Source: Rhodococcus_G sp042879035 (GTDB taxonomy: Bacteria; Actinomycetota; Actinomycetes; Mycobacteriales; Mycobacteriaceae). Taken from it: a stretch of DNA of 64,000 bases. The notes below the pieces were generated by a model. It worked only from the letters and a program-made list of their open reading frames with translations, did no database searches and was not told the origin of the DNA. The position numbers and the translations under genes were made by a program. The stretch spans positions 1 to 64,000 of the forward strand of contig NZ_JBIAOU010000020.1 of NCBI RefSeq assembly GCF_042879035.1. Direction: 5' to 3'. Positions 9,301 through 15,549 of the stretch are shown here, one piece after another. Within the stretch, counting starts at the first letter, position 1; every line of letters starts with the position of its first letter.

Positions 9301-9471
9301 CGGATCGTCGTTGATCCCGACGTGGGCGATGGTGCCGTCGGTGGGTGCATAGATCGGGGTGCCCGTGTTCGCGGCGAAGTCGACGCCACGGTGGTTGGGC
9401 CGGTCGGGGGTCCGGTACCCGCTGCTCTCGCCCGAGTGGGTTCCGGGGGCCAGGGGGTGGTAGCGCTTCAT
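6325..9471 (-). CDS. Multidomain cell-wall hydrolase: M23 peptidase, DUF1906, amidase, peptidoglycan binding, DUF4185 (GH183)
   Basis: A 1048-residue protein. Residues 1-130 form an M23/LysM-type zinc endopeptidase with all ligands (H27, D31, H80, H120, H122). About 165-365 is a DUF1906 glycoside-hydrolase-like domain (VDFSAGVPTAEQIEAAGF). About 395-560 resembles N-acetylmuramoyl-L-alanine amidase (LHTTENQD, SYHYLVDD). About 600-690 is a peptidoglycan-binding unit (LRRWQEALGLPGSGIYDNAT). About 705-1030 is DUF4185 (ATDLGVM, VFGDTF), a family to my knowledge now assigned to GH183 endo-D-arabinanases. Together these could cut peptide stem, sugar-peptide bond and arabinan of the mycolate-type wall. 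There is no signal peptide, as in phage endolysins, so export or release by lysis is unexplained. A tyrosinase gene diverges from it. Confidence 0.85.
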   Translation of the reverse strand: MKRYHPLAPGTHSGESSGYRTPDRPNHRGVDFAANTGTPIYAPTDGTIAHVGINDDPQGYGSWLVIDAQEDWGLDFAFGHMPPSSFLDPHTGRQWRYGDRVHAGDQIAVVGSEGGSTGPHLHFETFGAPGRFGGPDLNPDTTWLFDATDPRMAPHEDGGGPLVDKMLVDFSAGVPTAEQIEAAGFVGAVRYVSDPRAGWMVGKPLRRQEADALRARGMILVSNFQYGKSDWLGGAEQGRRDAERGIAIHREAGGPETAAIYVSVDASPSEEQWNSLVRPYLMAWQDRLGKDRMGIYCNHPTIDWALRDGVGSYFWMHNWGSGGRVHPAAHLHQFEIDKQHVGGVGIDRNRILKERFGQWDPAPIADSVVVQPIAQPDTPTESTSTGYPITWHAGPGYTSGHGAYLRIYLHTTENQDWITRAENVADYQAREQNGSYHYLVDDTHIVNTVSTKNTAWGVLSDNRVSVQIAMVGTSGTIGNWNGSNPNREERPKTREQWLEHDKMLDMVAFVIATVAKEHRIPIERVDIAGVGANRPGVSSHNNYTYGSVILKGFKDGTHWDVPDTFPYDVVLTAAKRYAGMPDDPDRFPLPAGHYWGPLEGPTESWSNTFGNEPQSSKDGLRRWQEALGLPGSGIYDNATRDAATRMQQAFGWPVTGHVYEGEWNEVIRHGWRLSAPETPRTAAPIDPGPAVARSTMVKAVTGPGATDRFGMSATDLGVMARTPSGRILAVFGDTFRGPRVGDGDWRSPVALFSDTKRLDDGIVWSEAAGGDPNHARQLWDYPHDNPVFSTVLPSDVITVGDTMYLHVMVNKGLGNVVWTEIWRSVDDGRTWQHTGAKFDPGLHRGLAQLWTWDVAEDGWVYVMSTGFQRDKPLILRRVRADRIPDPAAYEGWGWRDGAWAWGNEPTPVLEGVGSADKFGELCLRRVDGQWVLVNFDSSNVGGYDIDVRVFRGITDNLYEVHKSTPIRGVGWGQEGDDAVAQLYGPSIVPGSRPGTGFHILLSQWNTAAGWPYRVLQFKIPVVDTARFRDDGAAGVDGVAVGRSGGDHD

Positions 9472-9693
9472 GATTACCTCACCAGGAGATCCGGGACGGT
9501 GTCCGCGTCGTGCTGTCGATCATCCGACTGCGCACCGACACGGTCACGAGTAGACCGATACTCGAATCCTGCGCCGAGTGCGCCGCCCGCACCCGAGCGA
9601 AGTCGAGTAGTGCCCCACGCATGACGACGGCCACCGCGCTGCGGGATGCTCGAACGATCAGGACGCCACCGTCGCACCACGGGAGGAGCCACG

Positions 9694-11130
9694 ATGACCA
9701 CTGCGTATGTGCGACAGAATATCTGGACGCTCGACCAGCAGGATCACCGGCATCCGACGATCGAGGCCTACGCGCGCGCGGTGGCCGTACTGCAACAGCG
9801 TTCCCGGTCGGACGTCGACGATCCCAGGGGGTGGACCCACCTGGCAGCGGTGCACGGAACGGGGAACAACACCGACAAGTTCCGCAATCAGTGCCAGCAC
9901 CAGAGTTGGTACTTCCTGCCCTGGCACCGGATGTACCTGTACTGGTTCGAACGAATCGTCAGGGCCGCCGTCCGCGAACTACCCGACGTCGACGACACCA
10001 CCAAGCAGACCTGGGCACTGCCCTTCTGGGAGTACGGCCCCACGGTCGAATCCCGCCGCCTGCCGCGGGCGTTCCTCGACCCGTTCCTGCGCGACGGCGT
10101 CACCCCGAACCCGCTGCGGGTGCCCGGCCGCAACCTCAACTCCGGCGCCGCACTGCCGCCGAACGCCGCCCGCCTCCAGGAAGCGCTCGCACCGGTCACC
10201 TTCACCGGCTCCCTCGGATTCGGGGGTGCCGCCACGGCGTGGAACCACTTCGGCGAGGACCCGGCGGCCGCCGCCGCGCCACTCGAACTCACCCCGCACG
10301 GCGCCGTGCACGTGCAGGTCGGAGGGCCGATGGCGGACTTCGACACCGCCGGGCTGGATCCGATCTTCTGGCTCCACCACGCAAACATCGACCGGCTGTG
10401 GGAGGTGTGGCTCGGGCAACCGAACCGCACGAACACCACCAGCTCGGCCTGGCTGACGGGCGAGACGTTCCACTTCCACGACGAGACCGGAACACCGCGC
10501 AGCCAGCAGGTCGCGGACGTGCTCGACATCCGGGGACAGTTGAACTACCGGTACGAGGGCACACCGGCCCCCTCCGTGCCGATCGAGGAGGGGCCGATCG
10601 AGGAGGCACACCGCGTGGAACACGAACCCGCACATCCCCCGGAACTCGTCGGCGCCACGAGCGAGGCGGTGACGCTCACCGGCGACGTCGCGAGCGTCGC
10701 CGTCGACGTCGGAGCCCCCGCTGGGCCGCTCGCCGAGTCCGCACGCGTTCCCTCCCGGGTCTTCCTCGACATCGAGGACGTGTCCGCGCCCCGTGCACCG
10801 GGCGTGACCTACTCGGTGTACGCCGACATCCCGGACGGCGACCCGGCCACCGACGACGACCACTTCGTAGGCACCGCATCGTTCTTCGGCATCGAGGAGG
10901 TCGACAGCCGCGACAGCGAACACGCGGGTATGCGGCTCCGGTTCGACATCACCGACCTGCACCGTCGTCTGGTCGAGACCGGGAGGTGGAGCGACCGGGT
11001 CTCGGTCACGTTCGTTCCCGACTTCGTCGAGCCCCCGGACAGTCCCCTCGACCTCCCGGCGGAGGAGTCGGCGACCGTCCAGGATCCGGGGACGCTGCGG
11101 GTCGGCCGCATCGGCGTGTTCTACCAGTGA
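9694..11130 (+). CDS. Tyrosinase (type-3 copper oxidase)
   Basis: A 478-residue protein. CuA ligands are H54, H69 and H78 (HGTGNN, CQHQSWYFLPWHRMYLYWFE); CuB ligands are H202, H206 and H229 (PHGAVH, DPIFWLHHANIDRLW). It should oxidise phenols to o-quinones. C67 two residues before H69 forms a CxH motif like the Cys-His thioether of fungal tyrosinases and haemocyanins. Residues about 310-478 form a beta-rich C-terminal domain that in relatives covers the active site. The ATG follows GGAGG by a short spacer; upstream readings lack a ribosome site. There is no signal peptide. The next gene starts within its stop codon. Confidence 0.9.
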   Translation: MTTAYVRQNIWTLDQQDHRHPTIEAYARAVAVLQQRSRSDVDDPRGWTHLAAVHGTGNNTDKFRNQCQHQSWYFLPWHRMYLYWFERIVRAAVRELPDVDDTTKQTWALPFWEYGPTVESRRLPRAFLDPFLRDGVTPNPLRVPGRNLNSGAALPPNAARLQEALAPVTFTGSLGFGGAATAWNHFGEDPAAAAAPLELTPHGAVHVQVGGPMADFDTAGLDPIFWLHHANIDRLWEVWLGQPNRTNTTSSAWLTGETFHFHDETGTPRSQQVADVLDIRGQLNYRYEGTPAPSVPIEEGPIEEAHRVEHEPAHPPELVGATSEAVTLTGDVASVAVDVGAPAGPLAESARVPSRVFLDIEDVSAPRAPGVTYSVYADIPDGDPATDDDHFVGTASFFGIEEVDSRDSEHAGMRLRFDITDLHRRLVETGRWSDRVSVTFVPDFVEPPDSPLDLPAEESATVQDPGTLRVGRIGVFYQ

Positions 11131-11879
11131 CGGCGGTGCAGGAGTCGGCGCGCCGCCGACTGAGCTGGGACCATCCCGAGCTGGCGCTGGCGGGCATCTG
11201 CGGCTGCGCATGGCTCGGCCTGATGGCGTTCCACTTCGCGTCCGCCGCGCCGGCGACTCCGCACGGGCACCATCACGCCGCCCCGACGCAGGACGTCGCC
11301 GCCGTGTCCACGGGAATCGTTGTCTCAGTGACATTCTGGATTCTGATGGCGGTGGCCACGATGCTGCCGACCGCGCTGCCCGCGGCACGTACGATCGGGC
11401 TGACCGGCATGTGGAGTCGACGACACCGCGGACCGGCACTGTTCGCTGCCGGCTACCTCGCGGTGTGGATCGCCGCCGGGATTCCCCTCGTCGTGGCCGC
11501 GGCATGGATCGTGCCGGGTGACCCGTCGCCGCTACTGATCGCCGCGGCACTCGCCGTCGCGGCGGCGTGGGAGATCACCCCGTGGAAGCGCTGGTGCCTG
11601 CGCGGGTGTCACCGCCTGCGATCCCTGCCACCGTCCGGACGCCGGGCCGACCACGGATGCGTCGCGCTCGGCGTCCGCAACGGACTGTCCTGCACTGGCG
11701 CCTGCTGGGCGATGATGACCCCGATGGCCCTCGCCTGGCACGCGGCCGGACTGTGGGTCATGACGGTCGTCACCGCGACCGTCTGGGCGGAGAAACTGCT
11801 GCGCAACGGTTCTCGCCACCTTCCGATGGCGGCAGCGACCTTGGCGGCCTCGGCGGTCCTCGTCGCCGTGACGGGATGA
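11127..11879 (+). CDS. DUF2182 integral membrane protein
   Basis: A 250-residue polytopic membrane protein with about six hydrophobic segments. It has the family hallmark GLSCTGACWAMM, plus a His cluster HGHHH in the first outer loop and CLRGCHR between helices, which point to metal binding. DUF2182 proteins are described as predicted metal-binding membrane proteins without a firm function. The GTG start overlaps the tyrosinase stop as GTGA, so the two are translationally coupled; I infer a role linked to the copper enzyme, such as copper delivery. It converges on the last gene of the CHAT operon with a 21-bp gap. Confidence 0.8.
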   Translation: MTAVQESARRRLSWDHPELALAGICGCAWLGLMAFHFASAAPATPHGHHHAAPTQDVAAVSTGIVVSVTFWILMAVATMLPTALPAARTIGLTGMWSRRHRGPALFAAGYLAVWIAAGIPLVVAAAWIVPGDPSPLLIAAALAVAAAWEITPWKRWCLRGCHRLRSLPPSGRRADHGCVALGVRNGLSCTGACWAMMTPMALAWHAAGLWVMTVVTATVWAEKLLRNGSRHLPMAAATLAASAVLVAVTG

Positions 11880-11900
11880 GTCCGCGGCCGGTGGATGCGG

Positions 11901-12557
11901 TCACCGTGCGGAGACGAGGTCCACGCGGACGGAGTCGTCGGCGTTGACGACGAACACACTGTCCTGGCCCTTCCGCCAATCGACAGGGACGAGGAAGTAG
12001 CGGTCGGACGCGCGGATCAGCATGCGCAGCCCGGCATACCGGTGGTGATAGAGGTTCCCGTCCTGCACGAGGTCCTGGCTGATCACTCCCGGCCCCTGAA
12101 TGGACAGCCGGTCGACGCTGTAGAGAACCACACCGGGCCGACCCTCCAAACCCGCAGCGAACTCTGCGCCCTGACGCTCACCGACGTCCTGCGCATACAG
12201 CGCGACAAGCCACATCGACCCGCCGAGCAGCAGCGCAGAGAGCACGACACCCCACATGCGGTCCCGACCGTCGTCGGGGCCGGTGCCCCGCATCACCTTC
12301 CACCCAAACGCCGCCAGCAGGGTGATCCCGATCAGCGCCAGCGGAAGCGGATAGCCGTGGTCGAACAGCGGAAGCCGAAGCCGGAACAGCCCGTTGAACA
12401 GGATCAGCGCCAGAACGGCGGCACCCACTGCCGTAGCCAGCAGGGCAGCGGTGCGACGCCGGGGACTCTCCGAGAGGGTCCCGGCGATCCGGGTGAACGG
12501 TCGACGCACCAGCACCACCACGACCACGACCAACCCCGCGACGATCAGCAGCGGCAC
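11901..12557 (-). CDS. Polytopic membrane protein with C-terminal soluble domain, last gene of the CHAT operon
   Basis: About 218 residues with four predicted membrane helices (starting at SAVPLLIVAGLVV, then TAALLATAVGAAVLALI, PLPLALIGITLLAAFG and MWGVVLSALLLGGSMW) and a C-terminal domain of about 75 residues containing SRYFLVPVDWRKG-like sequence. I do not recognise the family. The GTG start lies 8 bp past the stop of the lipoprotein gene; a CTG overlapping that stop is the alternative and would add four residues. It is the promoter-distal member of the operon and could place the system at the membrane. Confidence 0.65.
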   Translation of the reverse strand: MPLLIVAGLVVVVVVLVRRPFTRIAGTLSESPRRRTAALLATAVGAAVLALILFNGLFRLRLPLFDHGYPLPLALIGITLLAAFGWKVMRGTGPDDGRDRMWGVVLSALLLGGSMWLVALYAQDVGERQGAEFAAGLEGRPGVVLYSVDRLSIQGPGVISQDLVQDGNLYHHRYAGLRMLIRASDRYFLVPVDWRKGQDSVFVVNADDSVRVDLVSAR

Positions 12558-12565
12558 CGCCGAAT

Positions 12566-12787
12566 TCAGGCTCCGCCCAGTCCTTCGTCGGCGGTGCGCG
12601 GCGTCACGGGATCCTGCGACAGTCCGGGCAGGTCGTCGCCACCCGGCGGACGTGTCGAATCGCTCGCGGTCGACGACGGCGGCCCCTGCGGTCGCGGCTG
12701 CTCGGTGCGGTCGCACGCAGAGAAGAGCAGGACCGATCCCAGGGCGACTGCGGCCACTGCCGCGCGAGAGGCGTTCGACGTCGTCAT
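12566..12787 (-). CDS. Small putative lipoprotein
   Basis: A 73-residue protein: a hydrophobic N-terminal segment (AAVAAVALGSVLLFSAC) ends in a cysteine that fits a slightly atypical lipobox (FSAC), followed by a Pro/Ser/Gly-rich tail. It is likely secreted and lipid-anchored. The ATG overlaps the stop of the M28 peptidase as ATGA, indicating translational coupling. Because the peptidases upstream lack signal peptides, this is one of the few members of the operon expected outside the cytoplasm. Its function is unknown. Confidence 0.65.
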   Translation of the reverse strand: MTTSNASRAAVAAVALGSVLLFSACDRTEQPRPQGPPSSTASDSTRPPGGDDLPGLSQDPVTPRTADEGLGGA

Positions 12788-13998
12788 GGCGTCCTCCGTG
12801 ACAGGTACCCGGCCAGCACGGCGAGGTTCATCCGCAGGATCTCCATCGCCAGTGCCGGGTCGAGTGTCGACACCACGTCCCGGGCGCTGTGGACGTCGCG
12901 GTTGGCGGTGTCGTTGTCCTCGATGGTGAGTGCGGCCGGGATGCCGGCGTCGATGAACGCAACGTGGTCACTTGCGAACGGGGACAACGAGGTCGACACC
13001 GTCAGACCGGTCCAGGTGGACGCGGCCGCGACGAGGTCGTCGACGAGCGTTCGCGACACCGGCGCGCCCTCGACGAGCACCCCCGGTTCGGGAGTGTTCC
13101 GGCGCGCCACCATGTCCATGTTGATCACCGCGAGTATTCGGCGCCGCTGCGCGGCCGTCAGACCGGCGACGTGCCCCGAGCTCCCGAACAGGCCCTGTTC
13201 CTCTCCACCGAACAGGATCAGCCGCAGATCGTGGTGCCAGGCACGGGTGGCCAGCACCCGGCCCAGCTCGACGACACCGGCCGCACCGCTGGCGTTGTCG
13301 TCCGCACCCGGAGCCGGGCCCGTCTCGCCGTCCTCGTGATTGACCGAATCCAGATGCGCGGTCGCAACGATCACCCCGCGCGGCCCCGCCCCGGCGCCCG
13401 GCCGCGCCGCGATCACGTTGCGGCTGCGCCCGGCACCGACCCGCACAGGGACCTGGGTGACGGTGTAACCGAACGAGGTCAGCATCGCACCCGCGGCGGC
13501 AGCGGCATCCCGGAACCCGTCACTGAACGAATGTCGGGTCCGCGGCGAGGTGAGCTGTCCGAGGCATCCCTCGTAGGACGGTCGGGACAGCTGGGCGAGC
13601 AGGTGCGCCGTCCCCGGGTCACGTGCCCCGGCATCGGTCGCCGGGCGGTCGACGATCACCGTGTCCTGCGGCAGCGGTTGCACCCGCCAGCACACCCGAT
13701 CCTGGGCGGTGGGCGTCGGGACCGCCGCGGCATCGACGACGAGGTACCGCCCGTGGTCGACGAGCACCTCCACCTCGGGGTGGGCCAGTTGGAACGCCGC
13801 GCCGACCTGGGTCACCAGAGCGGGCGCGGAGTCGAGCAGCGACGCCGGTCCCCGCGACGTCACCCGGCTCACCCCGTGGTCGGCGGGTGCCCACACGACG
13901 ACATCGTCGGCCAGGCGAGCCCAGCGCGTCGCACCGTCGCCGGCTGCGCGGGAATCGAACAACTGCGTTGGCAGCGTGGCGAACTCGACACCGGTCAT
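12784..13998 (-). CDS. M28-family zinc aminopeptidase
   Basis: A 404-residue protein. The C-terminal half is an M28 peptidase with the full set of two-zinc ligands and the catalytic acid: H215 (TAHLDS), D233 (GADDNASG), E266/E267 (GGEEQGL), D295 (INMDM) and H370 (DVHSARD). The N-terminal 150 residues form an extra domain with no recognised motif. M28 enzymes release N-terminal amino acids from peptides; here it could finish what the operon's endoproteases begin. No signal peptide is present, unlike most secreted bacterial M28 enzymes. It is coupled by ATGA overlaps both to the gene before and to the lipoprotein after it. Confidence 0.87.
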   Translation of the reverse strand: MTGVEFATLPTQLFDSRAAGDGATRWARLADDVVVWAPADHGVSRVTSRGPASLLDSAPALVTQVGAAFQLAHPEVEVLVDHGRYLVVDAAAVPTPTAQDRVCWRVQPLPQDTVIVDRPATDAGARDPGTAHLLAQLSRPSYEGCLGQLTSPRTRHSFSDGFRDAAAAAGAMLTSFGYTVTQVPVRVGAGRSRNVIAARPGAGAGPRGVIVATAHLDSVNHEDGETGPAPGADDNASGAAGVVELGRVLATRAWHHDLRLILFGGEEQGLFGSSGHVAGLTAAQRRRILAVINMDMVARRNTPEPGVLVEGAPVSRTLVDDLVAAASTWTGLTVSTSLSPFASDHVAFIDAGIPAALTIEDNDTANRDVHSARDVVSTLDPALAMEILRMNLAVLAGYLSRRTP

Positions 13999-14306
13999 GA
14001 TCGACCACCCATCCGCAGCTCGAGCCGATCCGGGTCGAGCCGCACGATCCGCACCACCCGGCGCTCACCCGCCGCAGTGGTCACCTCGAGACTCTCGCGC
14101 TCCGCGCCGGTCGCCCACGTGCCCTCCCGCGGCTCGTTCGCGTCGGCGGGGCCGACCGCCCAGTCGACGAAGGTGCCGTCCGGGCGGAACTCGATCCCGC
14201 CGCGACCGCGGGCCCGCGGGAAGTCGAACCCGGCGGGCCGGTACACCCGGACGTCGTCGTGGTCCTCCTCGAAGGAGTGGCGCCAGCGTCCACACACATC
14301 GGACAT
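13995..14306 (-). CDS. Small conserved hypothetical protein, possible lipocalin-like fold
   Basis: A 103-residue soluble protein beginning MSDVCGRWRHSFEED. It has alternating beta-strand-like segments (GGIEFRPDGTFVDW, REGTWATG, VVRIVRL, RLELRM), the pattern of small lipocalin-like or META-like beta proteins. I do not assign a function. It starts 15 bp after the M43 protease and its stop overlaps the M28 start as ATGA, so it is a genuine operon member. It could be an inhibitor or adaptor of the neighbouring peptidases; this is speculation from position. Confidence 0.68.
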   Translation of the reverse strand: MSDVCGRWRHSFEEDHDDVRVYRPAGFDFPRARGRGGIEFRPDGTFVDWAVGPADANEPREGTWATGAERESLEVTTAAGERRVVRIVRLDPDRLELRMGGRS

Positions 14307-14321
14307 CGGCTCGTCCGTTTC

Positions 14322-15518
14322 CTACGTCCTGACCGACAGTTCCGGTGTCGCAGCGGCGATCTCACCGTCGGTTGCCGGGGTCACGGCCGCAACGCCCGGT
14401 CGGCCGAGCGACTCCCAGCCGGATTGCGAAGGCCGCCAACCCGAGCCGTCCCACCACTTGTGGTGCACGGTGCCGTCCGCGCCCGCGGCGAACACGTCCA
14501 TCCGGCCGGACCCGGTGGTGACCACGGTCGGTTGTCCGGCGCCGGCCACGGCGACGGGCGCTGCGACGGCGAAGGCCTCGCCGGCGGCGCGACGCGACGT
14601 CCACAGCGATCTGCGGACGCCGACCAGGCACGCGGTCATCCGGGCGACCTGCCCCCGGGTGAACATCACCATGCCCGCGTCGTCCGTGTAGTCCATGTAG
14701 TCCATGAACAGGTCGCCGTGAGGGCCGTTGTTGCAGGTGACATGGGGGAAGGTGGGCATGCCGACGTTCTCGCTGCCCTGGTTGGGGGTGTCGGCGACCT
14801 CGTCGGAGCCCCGGCAGCCGGTGCCGTCGTCACCCCAGATGTGGAAGAGGTTCAGATAGTGACCGATCTCGTGGGTCGTCGTGCGTCCGAGGTTGAACGG
14901 CGGTGCCGCCGTCCCCACCGTACCGAACGCGGTGTGGGTGATGACGACGCCGTCCGTCGCTGCGGGTCCGCCGGGAAACTGTGCGTAGCCGAGCAGGCCG
15001 CCGCCCAGTTTGCAGACCCAGATGTTGAGGTAGCGCTCCGCCGGCCACGCGGTCGCACCGCCGCTCTCGGCGAACTTGACGGACTCGTCCTGGTCGAATT
15101 CGCGGACGTCGGTCCTGCTGCGCGTGATGCCGTTCGTCGGGCGCCCCAGGGGATCGGTGTCGGCGAGCCGGAACTCGAGCCGAGCGTCCCCGACGAGATG
15201 CTCGAAGACCGCCGGAACGCTCGACACATCCGTGTTGGTGGCGCGGAAGTCCTTGTTCAGCACCTCGATCTGGCTGAGAATCTGTGCATCGGTGATGTTC
15301 TGCTCCGCGGTGTTCGCCACCACGTGCACGACGACGGGGATCGTCATCACGCCGCGGTCGCCGGGTGGTGCCGCCGACTCCAACCCGATCGTCTGGTTCT
15401 CGATCTCCGAGCGGGCAACGCGGTACGACTCGGATTCCGTCAGCAGCTTCCGGTGCACCTCCATCGCTCCGCACTTGCGGCGGGTCGGGAGAGTCACACC
15501 TCCGTCGTTGTCGGTCAT
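14322..15518 (-). CDS. M43-type (pappalysin-like) zinc metalloprotease with lectin-like C-terminus
   Basis: A 398-residue protein with the metzincin motif HEIGHYLNLFH at residues 216-226 (zinc ligands H216, H220, H226; catalytic E217) and a Met-turn in DLFMDYMDY (about 269-277), as in M43 enzymes. After residue 300, repeats like GRMDVFAAGADGTVHHKWWD resemble PLL/DUF346 beta-propeller lectin blades, but only about one unit is present. M43 enzymes are usually exported; here no signal peptide is seen. The ATG start has a strong AAAGGAG site 8 nt upstream. It follows the trypsin-nuclease gene by 31 bp. Confidence 0.87.
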   Translation of the reverse strand: MTDNDGGVTLPTRRKCGAMEVHRKLLTESESYRVARSEIENQTIGLESAAPPGDRGVMTIPVVVHVVANTAEQNITDAQILSQIEVLNKDFRATNTDVSSVPAVFEHLVGDARLEFRLADTDPLGRPTNGITRSRTDVREFDQDESVKFAESGGATAWPAERYLNIWVCKLGGGLLGYAQFPGGPAATDGVVITHTAFGTVGTAAPPFNLGRTTTHEIGHYLNLFHIWGDDGTGCRGSDEVADTPNQGSENVGMPTFPHVTCNNGPHGDLFMDYMDYTDDAGMVMFTRGQVARMTACLVGVRRSLWTSRRAAGEAFAVAAPVAVAGAGQPTVVTTGSGRMDVFAAGADGTVHHKWWDGSGWRPSQSGWESLGRPGVAAVTPATDGEIAAATPELSVRT

Positions 15519-15549
15519 GTCGATGAACTCCTTTGTTGTGCATTCTTTT

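Noticed and set aside
6325..9471. Prophage origin of the lysin-like gene
   Set aside because: No integrase, holin, terminase, capsid or tail gene and no attachment-site repeat is visible near by, so a prophage cannot be supported.
12566..12716. Longer N-terminus for the four-helix membrane protein starting at 12716
   Set aside because: The extra residues are Arg-rich antisense-like sequence overlapping the lipoprotein gene, which has its own start, lipobox and ATGA coupling.
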